DNA from: Bacillus testis
GTDB lineage: Bacteria > Bacillota > Bacilli > Bacillales > DSM-1321
DNA: 64,000 nucleotides
Assembly: GCF_001243895.1 (NCBI RefSeq)
Contig: NZ_LN851186.1
Location: 2,693,842 to 2,757,841 of the forward strand
Direction: 5' to 3'
The position numbers were made by a program, and so were the translations under genes. The notes under the pieces were generated by a model. It saw nothing but the letters and a program-made list of their open reading frames with translations. It made no database searches and was not told the DNA's origin. Positions within the stretch are counted from its first letter, which is position 1. The number at the start of each line of letters is the position of its first letter. Of the stretch, positions 17,708 to 25,703 are shown piece after piece.

Positions 17708-17770
17708 GCCTGTCATGTATAATACAGATATCTAAATTTTCTGACATATTGTTTTTTGACATGTCAGGCC
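17708..17770. promoter_or_regulatory. Imperfect inverted repeat and CodY-box-like site before the symporter operon
   Basis: GGCCTGTCATG (17708-17718) and CATGTCAGGCC (17760-17770) form an inverted repeat with one mismatch, flanking the transcription start region (a TATAAT -10 overlaps 17718-17723). Inside it, AATTTTCTGACATAT (17735-17749) matches the CodY box AATTTTCWGAAAATT with three mismatches. Confidence 0.4.
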
Positions 17771-17832
17771 AAAAGGAGGAAACGCAGCTTAACATGCAAG
17801 TACCCACAATTTAATCGAGAGGAGTTTTCGCC

Positions 17833-18171
17833 ATGGAAATGCCTAATAGGAAAGATTCGCCTGCAAAAAAACAAACTCGGGAAAAATATGCAGCCATTGT
17901 CCAATCAGCATCCTTCCAAAGACTTCTTCATGAAAAGAAAAAATTCATTATTCCGTTTACTATTTTTTTCTTTTGCTTTTATTTCGCGCTCCCTATCATG
18001 ACATCCTACACGACTATCCTCACCAAACCGGCTGTTGGCAGCATTACCTGGGCCTGGGTCTTTGCCTTCATGCAATTCATCATGACTTGGTCATTCTGCA
18101 TGATCTATTCCAAAAAAGCCAATGCCTTCGATCAGCTTACCGATGAAATCATTGAAGAACAAAGGAGATAA
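17833..18171 (+). CDS. DUF485 membrane protein, partner of the symporter
   Basis: Protein of 112 residues with two transmembrane helices (about 38-60 and 75-95) and a charged N terminus. DUF485 proteins (YjcH in E. coli, YwcB in B. subtilis) almost always precede an acetate-type sodium symporter, as here with a 3-bp gap. Its role in transport is not known. AGAGGAG lies 8 nt upstream of the ATG. Confidence 0.92.
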   Translation: MEMPNRKDSPAKKQTREKYAAIVQSASFQRLLHEKKKFIIPFTIFFFCFYFALPIMTSYTTILTKPAVGSITWAWVFAFMQFIMTWSFCMIYSKKANAFDQLTDEIIEEQRR

Positions 18172-18174
18172 TCT

Positions 18175-19719
18175 ATGAACACTACCGCCTTTATCATGTT
18201 TCTCGGCATTGTATCCGTAACATTATTCATTACCTATTGGGCCTCCAGGAAAACAAACAATGCAAGTGAGTTTTATACGGCCGGCGGAGGGCTGACAGGC
18301 TGGCAGAATGGGTTGGCCATTGCGGGTGACTACATGTCTGCAGCTTCTTTCTTGGGCATCGCCGGCACAATAGCGCTGGCTGGTTTTGACGGCTTCTTTT
18401 ACAGCATCGGCTTTCTTGTCGCCTATCTGGTTGTTTTGTATCTTGTTGCCGAGCCATTAAGAAACCTGGGAAAATACACATTTGCCGATATGATTGCCGC
18501 ACGATTCAATGCCAAAAAAATAAGAGGCTTTGCAGCTTTCAATACAATCACTATCTCCATTTTTTATATGATTGCCCAGTTGGTCGGGGCCGGTGCACTC
18601 ATTAAATTATTGCTGGGCATCAACTACTCGACGTCCGTTCTGATCGTAGGCATCCTTATGACTGTCTATGTCATTTTTGGCGGGATGCATGCCACAAGCT
18701 GGGTGCAGATCGTGAAGGCACTCCTGCTGATGGCTGGAACCTTTATCATCTCTATTATGGTGCTCGCTAAATTCAACTTCAATATCATGGATATGTTTGA
18801 CCGCATGAAAGACGCCACTCCGCTTAAGGAAGCGTTTCTGAATCCAGGCGTCAAGTATACTGTCGGGCTCGATACCCTGTCATTAACGATGGGCCTCGTA
18901 CTCGGAACGGCTGGTCTGCCCCATATTCTGGTGCGTTTTTTCACCGTCAAGGATGCCAAGACTGCCAGAAGCTCCGTCGTGTATGCCACTTGGATTATCG
19001 GTATTTTTTACGTTATGACCATTTTCCTTGGATTCGGCGCGGCTGCTTTTGTCGGCAATAGTAAAATCATCGCTGCGGATAAAGCCGGAAATATGGCAGC
19101 GCCTTTGCTGGCGGAAGCGCTTGGGGGCGATATGCTATTCGCGTTTGTGTCCGCGGTTGCGTTTGCTACAATCCTTGCTGTCGTAGCCGGATTGGTATTG
19201 ACTGCAGCCACTGCTTTTTCACATGATTTCTATAACCAGATTCTGAAAAAAGGAAAAGCCACAGAAAAGCAGCAAGTTTCCATGGCCCGTTTTGCTTCGA
19301 TCGGCATTTCAGTATTGTCCATCATCCTGGCATTATTCGCGCAGAATCTGAATGTGGCATTCCTCGTTTCGCTTGCATTCGCAGTGGCGGCCAGCGCGAA
19401 CCTCCCGGTCATCCTATATACCATCTACTGGAGGCGATTCAATACGACCGGCGCTATCTGGGCGATGGCGGTCGGCTTGATATCAGCAATCGGACTGGTA
19501 ATCGTTGGCCCGAATGTATTCAGCCCTGAAGCAGGAAAAGCGATGTTTGTCGGGAATCCATTATTCCCTCTGACCACCCCGGGACTCGTCTCGATTCCTC
19601 TTGGATTCCTTGCTGGATATTTTGGCACCATTTTTTCTTCCAAAGCTGCTCCCGTTGAAGGAGATGCCAGCTATGACGAAATACTGGTTAAATCCAATAC
19701 AGGGATGGATTCTCTTTGA
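18175..19719 (+). CDS. Sodium:solute symporter, acetate type (ActP/YwcA-like)
   Basis: Polytopic SSS-family carrier of 514 residues, usual length (about 13 helices). It probably takes up acetate or another short carboxylate with a cation. Family segments: ASEFYTAGGGLTGWQNGLAI near TM1-2, GDYMSAASFLG, and GTAGLPHILVRFFTVKDA. It follows the DUF485 gene in the standard pair. The CodY-like and inverted-repeat sites upstream may link it to carbon or nitrogen state. The substrate is by family resemblance. Confidence 0.93.
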   Translation: MNTTAFIMFLGIVSVTLFITYWASRKTNNASEFYTAGGGLTGWQNGLAIAGDYMSAASFLGIAGTIALAGFDGFFYSIGFLVAYLVVLYLVAEPLRNLGKYTFADMIAARFNAKKIRGFAAFNTITISIFYMIAQLVGAGALIKLLLGINYSTSVLIVGILMTVYVIFGGMHATSWVQIVKALLLMAGTFIISIMVLAKFNFNIMDMFDRMKDATPLKEAFLNPGVKYTVGLDTLSLTMGLVLGTAGLPHILVRFFTVKDAKTARSSVVYATWIIGIFYVMTIFLGFGAAAFVGNSKIIAADKAGNMAAPLLAEALGGDMLFAFVSAVAFATILAVVAGLVLTAATAFSHDFYNQILKKGKATEKQQVSMARFASIGISVLSIILALFAQNLNVAFLVSLAFAVAASANLPVILYTIYWRRFNTTGAIWAMAVGLISAIGLVIVGPNVFSPEAGKAMFVGNPLFPLTTPGLVSIPLGFLAGYFGTIFSSKAAPVEGDASYDEILVKSNTGMDSL

Positions 19720-19740
19720 TAATGGAGATTAAATAACATG

Positions 19741-19771
19741 GAAAAGAGCCTGGAAAATCCAGGCTCTTTTC
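19741..19771. terminator. Bidirectional terminator
   Basis: Perfect 13-bp stem GAAAAGAGCCTGG / CCAGGCTCTTTTC with a 5-nt loop, between the symporter (+) and nudF (-). Confidence 0.92.
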
Positions 19772-19774
19772 GTA

Positions 19775-20332
19775 TTATTTAGTTGATTGTGAGGCATTCA
19801 GCAAACGCAAATATTGGACTGCATATACTGTCTTGGCGTCGATGATCCGTTGTTCTTCTATGTAGCGCTCCCCTTCTTCAAGTGACACTTCCATTAACTC
19901 AACGAATTCATCATCGTCGGCTGCTGCAGGGTTTTCCAGCTTCTTCAAGCCTTTGGCCACGAAAACATGCAGGATTTCATCAGCGAACCCGGGGGATGTA
20001 TAGAAAGACACGACTTTTTCCATACTGTCACAGCTGTATCCCGTCTCCTCTTCCACCTCGCGGTGGGCTGTATGCAGCGGCTCTTCCCCCTTTTCCAATT
20101 TCCCTGCCGGAATTTCGATAATTGAACGTTCCAATGCTTTGCGGTATTGCTCCACCATCAGCAATTTGTGATCATCTGTCAGCGCTATAATGGCAACTGC
20201 GCCGGGATGCTTCACCAATTCGCGCTTGCTTGTTTTCCCGTCAGGCAAAGCAACATCATCCACCTGCAGCGTGATCACCTTGCCTTTATAGATCGTTTCA
20301 CTGGACAGTGTCTTTTCTTCGAATTTATTCAT
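19775..20332 (-). CDS. nudF: ADP-ribose pyrophosphatase (Nudix)
   Basis: Nudix hydrolase of 185 residues that splits ADP-ribose into AMP and ribose-5-phosphate. The Nudix box runs from G77 to about 99 (GKLEKGEEPL, then REVEEETGY) and is intact. GGAGG lies upstream of the ATG. It is next to yqkF/yqkE/yqkD as in B. subtilis. Confidence 0.95.
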   Translation of the reverse strand: MNKFEEKTLSSETIYKGKVITLQVDDVALPDGKTSKRELVKHPGAVAIIALTDDHKLLMVEQYRKALERSIIEIPAGKLEKGEEPLHTAHREVEEETGYSCDSMEKVVSFYTSPGFADEILHVFVAKGLKKLENPAAADDDEFVELMEVSLEEGERYIEEQRIIDAKTVYAVQYLRLLNASQSTK

Positions 20333-20620
20333 TTTAAAGCCTCCGTTCTATCTGCTCTATTTCCTATCATACATTTTACCATACGGAATAATGGAGGGCA
20401 TGTTATTGAAGATAACGGTTGGCATAACAAGCATTCATATGTCGGGGAAAGCGTGGGAAATTCAGCAAAAGCTGAAAGAATACAGTTTGCGCTATCAATA
20501 TGTGAGCGATTGGATCGCCGCTTGCCAGGGCGCCGCTTCCGAAACGGACAAGGGACAATAATACTTTTTTCTCTCTACATCCTTTACAATAGAAGAAAAC
20601 CATTCTTAGAGGTGATCAAA

Positions 20621-21541
20621 ATGAAAAAGAGAAAACTGGGACAGTCTGATTTGCTCGTATCTGAAATGGGATTGGGCTGCATGTCGCTCGGCACAGACGA
20701 AAAAAAGGCAGAAAGCATCATACAAACCGCATTAGAATGCGGCATTACTTATTTTGATACAGCCGATTTATACGATTTTGGATTAAATGAACAACTCGTC
20801 GGCTCTTCCCTTAAACCGGTCCGTGAAAAAGTGGTGATTGCAACAAAGGTCGGTAACCGTTGGAATAAGAAGAAAGACAGCTGGACATGGGATGCTTCCA
20901 AAGCGTATATCCAGGAAGAAGTGAAATCCAGCTTAAAACGGTTGAACACAGATTATATCGATCTGTACCAGCTGCATGGGGGCACCATGGAGGACAATCA
21001 TGATGAAATCATAGATACGTTCGAAGAATTAGTTAAACAAGGATACATCAAGCATTACGGCATCTCATCCATCCGCCCGAATGTAATTAAGACATTCCTG
21101 GACAAATCTTCGCTGGTCTCTGTCATGATGCAGTACAGCCTGCTCGACCGCCGCCCTGAAGAATGGATGGAAGCCCTTAGCCAAAAAGGCGTCAGCATTA
21201 TCGCCCGCGGGCCTGTGGCCAAAGGCATGCTCAGCGACAAAATGCTAAAAAAAGCGAATGAGAACATTCAGGAAAATGGCTACCTCGATTACAGCTACCA
21301 AGAGTTGGAAGATGTATTAAACAAACTGAAGGAAGCGTTCGCTGCAAAAAGCCTGCAGGAAGTAGCCCTTCAATATGTCCTTGCCCATCCTGTGGTTGGA
21401 GCTGTCATTCCCGGCGCAAGCTCTCCTGAACAGGTCATCAGCAACGTAAAGGCCGTCGAGGCTTCGCCGCTTTCTGACCGCGAATTAGATATTTTGAAGA
21501 GTTTGACCAAGCAAAACAAATACAGCGCTCACCGTTCCTAA
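20621..21541 (+). CDS. yqkF: Aldo/keto reductase (YqkF-like)
   Basis: NADPH-dependent oxidoreductase of 306 residues, TIM barrel. The catalytic tetrad is D46, Y51, K76 and H119 (QLHGG). The physiological substrate is unknown. The ATG at 20621 lies 7 nt after AGGTGAT; a much longer in-frame reading upstream overlaps nudF antisense and is not coding. Gene order nudF-yqkF-yqkE-yqkD matches B. subtilis. Confidence 0.93.
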   Translation: MKKRKLGQSDLLVSEMGLGCMSLGTDEKKAESIIQTALECGITYFDTADLYDFGLNEQLVGSSLKPVREKVVIATKVGNRWNKKKDSWTWDASKAYIQEEVKSSLKRLNTDYIDLYQLHGGTMEDNHDEIIDTFEELVKQGYIKHYGISSIRPNVIKTFLDKSSLVSVMMQYSLLDRRPEEWMEALSQKGVSIIARGPVAKGMLSDKMLKKANENIQENGYLDYSYQELEDVLNKLKEAFAAKSLQEVALQYVLAHPVVGAVIPGASSPEQVISNVKAVEASPLSDRELDILKSLTKQNKYSAHRS

Positions 21542-21568
21542 AAAAGAGAATAGAAGAAAGTATACAAA

Positions 21569-21612
21569 GGGCGTTGCCTATCCCATTCGGCTAATAGGCA
21601 GCGCCCTTTTTT
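21569..21612 (+). terminator. Terminator of yqkF
   Basis: 13-bp stem GGGCGTTGCCTAT / ATAGGCAGCGCCC (one G-T pair) followed by T6. Confidence 0.9.
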
Positions 21613-21902
21613 CAGTCCATCTATTTTTACAATTTTTCATGTTTTAAAAATCCTCTTAATTCGTTTCCCCTTTTACCTTCTATATTAGAACATACTGTAC
21701 TCTGGGTATCCTAGTTTTTTCCGTTCGGTATCTACTCACCTTTTTAAAGGGTCAAAAAGAAAGAAATGCCATCTTAAAAAATATATCTGAAAAACTCAGC
21801 AAGTATCCTTCCAATGCTAATCCTTGACCCATTATCTTTACGATAAAAAGTCTGATACAGTATGACCAGACTAAAAAAGGGCTGTTTGATTGATTGTAAC
21901 CA
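21613..21902. other. Intergenic stretch without a recognisable gene
   Basis: AT-rich, no open frame of note and no start with a ribosome binding site. I see only weak short inverted repeats. It precedes the structured repeat at 21903. Confidence 0.5.
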
Positions 21903-21997
21903 AGACTCCTACTTCAACATAATAATCTGATTGGTTCAACTAATAATAATCGGTGGGGGCATGAATATGGACCCCCACCGATCAAAGTTTCACTTTA
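21903..21997. repeat. Structured dispersed repeat, copy 1 (family B)
   Basis: Contains GGTTCAACTAATAATAATCG, the hairpin ATCGGTGGGGG / CCCCCACCGAT, and the end AAAGTTTCACTTTA. The terminal TTA is the minus-strand stop codon of yqkE. The left hairpin present in copy 2 is reduced here to ACTCCTACTTC. Related copies: 23913-24045, 43034-43169 and part of it at 45508-45556. Confidence 0.75.
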
Positions 21998-22243
21998 TTT
22001 AAAATTATGCCAGTCCTGCTTGTCTTCACTTAAAAGCTCGGCAAATGTCTTGTTTTTTTCTTCCCGCCGGCGTTCTTCTTTCTTCTTTTGCTCTTCCGCT
22101 TCCCGTTTGCTTTGCTCTTCCTGCATTAATTCCTTTTGTTTATTTTTCAATTGCGCGACCAAATCCTGATCCAACATGGAAGAAAGCGTCAGTTTCTCTT
22201 CTTTTTTGCCGGCTGGCTGCATTCGGATTTTGTTCTTTTTCAT
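21995..22243 (-). CDS. yqkE: YqkE-like (DUF3886) small charged protein
   Basis: Protein of 82 residues, lysine/glutamate rich, with a predicted coiled coil (about 30-65, EEQSKREAEEQKKKEERRRE). It ends in a WHNF-like tail. Function unknown. GAGGAGG precedes the ATG. Position between yqkF and yqkD is as in B. subtilis. Its stop codon lies in the end of a structured repeat. Confidence 0.85.
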   Translation of the reverse strand: MKKNKIRMQPAGKKEEKLTLSSMLDQDLVAQLKNKQKELMQEEQSKREAEEQKKKEERRREEKNKTFAELLSEDKQDWHNFK

Positions 22244-22325
22244 AAGTGTGCCTCCTCAGTTTTCATGGTCATATTATAACATGGTACAATACTCCATATT
22301 ATAATCGATTTGGAGGCGTCCGTTC

Positions 22326-23243
22326 ATGAAAAAGCTGTTCCTTCCCCTTCTCCTGGCCTTTGCTGCCATTGGTGCAATCGGCATTTATTTCACCAATATC
22401 CTGATGTTTATGAAAAAGAAAGAGGATGAATTGATTAAAACGAGGGAAATGAAGGCAAAACGATGGATTGCAGAGGAATTTGACAAACTGCCGAAAACAT
22501 CCGTTACGGTCGATTCCCCTTTCGGCTATTCATTAGATTGCCTATTCGTCGCTCCGCATAAAAGCAACAAATGGATGATTTTCTGCCATGGCATCACGGA
22601 AAACAAGTACAACTCCATTAAGTACATGAACCTGTTCCTGAAAAAAGGCTTCAACGCCGTTCTCTATGACCATAGACGGCACGGCGCTTCCGGAGGAAAA
22701 TCGAGCAGCTATGGCTATTATGAAAAATGGGATTTGGAAGCAATCATCAATGAATTGAAAAAGCGCCAGGGAAAAGATGTCTATTTCGGCATCCACGGCG
22801 AAAGCATGGGCGCTGTAACTGCTTTGCTGTATGGCGGCTCGGTGAAGGATGACGCCGCTTTCTATGTTGCCGATTGCCCGTTTTCAACGCTGCGCGCGCA
22901 GGTATTATACCGTTTGCGGGAGGAAACGCCACTCCCTTCCTGGTTTGTCATGCCTATCGGGAATGCCTTCCTTAAAATCCGCGACGGCTATTGTTTTCAG
23001 GATGTTTCGCCGATCGATGCCGTCCGGCAGATCGTACACCCTGTCATGTTCATTCACAGCAAACTGGATGCTTTTATTCCGGCAAGCATGACGCAGGCGC
23101 TTTACGAAGCCAAACCAGGGAAGAAACAATTATGGCTGGCGGAAAAAGGCGGCCATGCTCAATCTTTTAACGAAAACCAGGAAGAATACGAAACATACAT
23201 CGATCAATTCCTGGAGTACATGGAAACGTCCACAGACGCTTAA
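22326..23243 (+). CDS. yqkD: Alpha/beta hydrolase (YqkD-like), membrane anchored
   Basis: Hydrolase of 305 residues with an N-terminal hydrophobic helix (about 4-28) that is probably a signal anchor. The nucleophile elbow is GIHGESMGAV (serine in GxSxG), the oxyanion region FCHGITENKY, and the likely catalytic histidine is in EKGGHAQS. The aspartate is probably in SKLDAFIP. Substrate unknown. GGAGG precedes the ATG; a terminator follows. Confidence 0.92.
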   Translation: MKKLFLPLLLAFAAIGAIGIYFTNILMFMKKKEDELIKTREMKAKRWIAEEFDKLPKTSVTVDSPFGYSLDCLFVAPHKSNKWMIFCHGITENKYNSIKYMNLFLKKGFNAVLYDHRRHGASGGKSSSYGYYEKWDLEAIINELKKRQGKDVYFGIHGESMGAVTALLYGGSVKDDAAFYVADCPFSTLRAQVLYRLREETPLPSWFVMPIGNAFLKIRDGYCFQDVSPIDAVRQIVHPVMFIHSKLDAFIPASMTQALYEAKPGKKQLWLAEKGGHAQSFNENQEEYETYIDQFLEYMETSTDA

Positions 23244-23279
23244 TGGATTCGTCCATTATCACGCAATATTTTACCGGCA

Positions 23280-23318
23280 ACACTTCGATCTTATTCTATA
23301 CTGGTTCGAAGTGTTTTT
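23280..23318 (+). terminator. Terminator of yqkD
   Basis: 9-bp stem ACACTTCGA / TCGAAGTGT, 17-nt loop, T5. Confidence 0.8.
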
Positions 23319-23442
23319 GCATTCCGGGAAACTAATAATATCTACATATAATGTACGAAGAAAAACAACGATAATAGCAGGAGATAAGTCGTTTGGCCAC
23401 CACCTTTAAAATGTGTCTAAATTGTGAAATCGTACTATATAG

Positions 23443-23577
23443 AGAAAAAAAATACTTACATCAAGCGATTTTTTTTTGTTATAGTGAAAAACAGACCCGT
23501 CAGTATAGCGGAGGTGTACTGACGAAATGAATACAAACTCGCTGATAATCAACATCGCGACAAAGCTTTCCCCCTAA
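23443..23577 (+). promoter_or_regulatory. Leader-peptide-like element: promoter, SD hairpin and 16-codon frame
   Basis: A possible promoter (TTACAT at about 23455, 17-nt spacer, TTATAG) is followed by a hairpin CGTCAGTA / TACTGACG (23498-23524) with the ribosome binding site GGAGGTG in its loop. An ATG at 23527 opens a 16-codon frame (MNTNSLIINIATKLSP) ending at 23577. A second 11-codon frame (MPCVLRYPHLP) follows. No intact gene lies directly behind, so this is either a small regulatory peptide or the remains of a lost operon leader. Confidence 0.35.
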
Positions 23578-23912
23578 GGAAAAAGGTACAGGCTAAATAA
23601 AACCATAAAAAATGCCATGCGTTTTGCGGTACCCCCATTTACCTAATGGAAAAGAAGAAATATAAATCGCTTATTTCTACTGCTGAACGAAACGATTTAA
23701 CGGATATGAGATCGATTTTCCAAAACAACCGTCCCAATAGAATCGTCAAATGCCACGATTGAATCAATAACCTGGATATGGAGGCACCATTACCGGCTGT
23801 ACGTTTAGCAGCATAGTCAGTGAAATGGCATCGGTAAGCGATCCAGCGCGGCATGCTTGCAGTAATATCTATCTGAATATTCAGGAAATTTATCCCATTC
23901 TAACTGCCGCTA
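23578..23912. other. Gene-poor stretch, possibly decayed coding sequence
   Basis: Short broken frames occur on the plus strand (one starting MEKKKYKSLISTAERNDL at about 23645, ending after 38 codons; another frame continues to about 23950). They are not joined in one frame and resemble no family I know. It may be a degraded gene behind the leader element. Confidence 0.3.
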
Positions 23913-24045
23913 AGACTCCCACTTCCATTGATGCGCGAAATGGAGAAGTGTAAGCGGGAGATCAAGCGCCCGTAAGAATCCGATTGATTCAACTAATAAT
24001 CAGTGGGGGTTGAATAAAGCCCCCACCGATCAAAGTTTCACTTTA
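23913..24045. repeat. Structured dispersed repeat, copy 2 (family B)
   Basis: Fullest copy. Left hairpin ACTCCCACTTC / GAAGTG...GCGGGAG, conserved linker ATCAAGCGCCCGTAAGAATC, then GATTCAACTAATAATCAGTG leading to the hairpin GTGGGGG / CCCCCAC and the end AAAGTTTCACTTTA. It ends between the decayed stretch and the MFS leader. Confidence 0.8.
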
Positions 24046-24138
24046 TTACAATAAGCTGTTGGCAGATGGTTGTCCCACTGAGACCACCTCCTCTATATCT
24101 TTAATGAGGACAGCTTCTATCGAAGGAGGCATAATACT

Positions 24139-24225
24139 TTGCTTAACACAGAGAGCATCGGAACCACTAAGAGTGCTCTCAAACGTATTACCAAATTTAT
24201 TGAAGGGGTTTTAAAAAGTGAATAA
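24139..24225 (+). CDS. Possible 28-residue upstream peptide overlapping the exporter
   Basis: A TTG start 9 nt after GGAGG opens a 28-codon frame (MLNTESIGTTKSALKRITKF and 8 more residues) that overlaps the exporter start by 8 nt. The exporter ribosome binding site lies inside this frame, and so does a hairpin (GAGAGCA / TGCTCTC, about 24151-24180). This layout would allow translational coupling or attenuation. It may be chance; no family is recognised. Confidence 0.35.
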   Translation: MLNTESIGTTKSALKRITKFIEGVLKSE

Positions 24226-25603
24226 ACAAATCAAAACAGGACCTATTATGGCCGCCCTATTGGTGGCTGGATTTGTAGGACTGTTCAGTGAAACAGCTTT
24301 AAATATAGCATTGGGAGAACTAAGCCATATTTTTGAAGTGGATGCCACAACCATCCAATGGCTAGCTACGGGATACTTTTTAACATTGGGGATTTTAGTG
24401 CCGGTGACAGGCATTTTAATGCAAAAGTTTACAACGCGTCAGATGTTCTTGGCGTCTTTATTTTTTTCAATGATCGGAACGGTGCTTGCTGCATTGGCGC
24501 CGGCGTTTAGTGTTTTATTGACAGCGCGCGTCATCCAGGCGGCTGGACTGGCAATCATTTTACCATTGACACAAAATGTTATTTTCACGATTTTTCCGCC
24601 GAATAAACGAGGTGCAGCAATGGGTGTAATGGGCTTGGTCATCTTGGCTGGCCCAGCGTTCGGCCCGACCTTGGCAGGGATGATTCTAGATACATTATCT
24701 TGGCATTGGATTTTCTGGTTTACGCTGCCATTCTTGCTGTTCTCTTTAATCTTTGGCTATATCTTCATTCCAAATGTCAATGAAATCCGCCAAGTCTCCA
24801 TCGATGTTCTATCCGTTGTATTGTCAACCATCGGTTTCGGCGGCGTTGTATACGGCGTGAGTGTCGCCGGCGATCTTGGTTGGACAAGCACGACTGTACT
24901 TGCAACCATCGTTGTCGGATTGATTGCTTTACTTTTATTTGTCATTCGCCAGACAAAGATGGAACATCCGATGCTGAATTTGAAGGCATTCAAATACCCA
25001 ATGTTCGTATTGGGCCTTGGCATGAATATGATTACCTTCCTGAACATGTTGTCCATGCTTGTTATTTTGCCGATGTTTATGCAAATGGCACTTGCTGTAT
25101 CGGCTTTTGTGACTGGTTTGATCATGCTTCCGGGCAGTTTGTTGAATTGCGTGCTGGCTCCGAAGATCGGGCAATTATTCGATAAATACGGTCCGCGTGC
25201 CGTGATTACACCAGGAACATTCATGGTTGTCATCGGCTACGGTCTTTATGCTATGTACGGCACAGAAACCGCCCTTTGGATTATGGTTGTAACGCATATT
25301 ATTATGATGCTTGGTATCGGTATGGTTCTTGCGTCTGTCCAAACGAACACATTGAATGCATTGCCGAAACAATTCTATCCGGACGGCATTGCCATTACGC
25401 AAACATCCCAGCAAGTATCAGGAGCAATCGGAATCGCCGTCATGGTTTCGCTCTTCTCTGCGAAACAAAGCAGCTACCTGGCCGATATCGCAAATCAATT
25501 ACCTGCTTCAGCAGCTGCTGGTTCATCCTTTGTTTTTAAAATCAGTCTGGCATTGGCCATCGTCAATCTGGTACTTTCGTTCTTCTTGAAGAAAACAGAG
25601 TAA
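24218..25603 (+). CDS. MFS multidrug exporter, DHA2 (EmrB/QacA/LmrB) family
   Basis: Membrane antiporter of 461 residues with 12-14 predicted helices, probably exporting drugs or other hydrophobic compounds with proton uptake. Typical DHA2 segments: ALNIALGELSHIFEVDATTI, ATGYFLTLGILVPVTGIL, and LVILAGPAFGPTLAGMIL (motif C region). The start is GTG, 9 nt after AAGGGG. It stands alone, preceded by a candidate attenuating leader, and is followed by a bidirectional terminator. The substrate cannot be told. Confidence 0.92.
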   Translation: MNKQIKTGPIMAALLVAGFVGLFSETALNIALGELSHIFEVDATTIQWLATGYFLTLGILVPVTGILMQKFTTRQMFLASLFFSMIGTVLAALAPAFSVLLTARVIQAAGLAIILPLTQNVIFTIFPPNKRGAAMGVMGLVILAGPAFGPTLAGMILDTLSWHWIFWFTLPFLLFSLIFGYIFIPNVNEIRQVSIDVLSVVLSTIGFGGVVYGVSVAGDLGWTSTTVLATIVVGLIALLLFVIRQTKMEHPMLNLKAFKYPMFVLGLGMNMITFLNMLSMLVILPMFMQMALAVSAFVTGLIMLPGSLLNCVLAPKIGQLFDKYGPRAVITPGTFMVVIGYGLYAMYGTETALWIMVVTHIIMMLGIGMVLASVQTNTLNALPKQFYPDGIAITQTSQQVSGAIGIAVMVSLFSAKQSSYLADIANQLPASAAAGSSFVFKISLALAIVNLVLSFFLKKTE

Positions 25604-25643
25604 TTTTCTAAAACGAGAAAATGGAATTCTTTAGATGCAAATA

Positions 25644-25674
25644 GAAGGAGCGGATCCAATGGATCCGCTCCTTC
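25644..25674. terminator. Bidirectional terminator
   Basis: Perfect 14-bp stem GAAGGAGCGGATCC / GGATCCGCTCCTTC with a 3-nt loop, T-rich on both sides. It separates the exporter (+) from the binding-protein gene (-). Confidence 0.92.
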
Positions 25675-25703
25675 TATTTTTATAGTCATATTCATGACCA
25701 AAA

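Noticed and set aside
17761..17814. A 17-codon frame (MSGQKEETQLNMQVPTI) ahead of the DUF485 gene
   Set aside because: No ribosome binding site in front, and it overlaps the inverted repeat; probably chance.
20147..20620. Upstream extension of the aldo/keto reductase frame
   Set aside because: It overlaps nudF in antisense. The real start at 20621 has a ribosome binding site and family-type N terminus.
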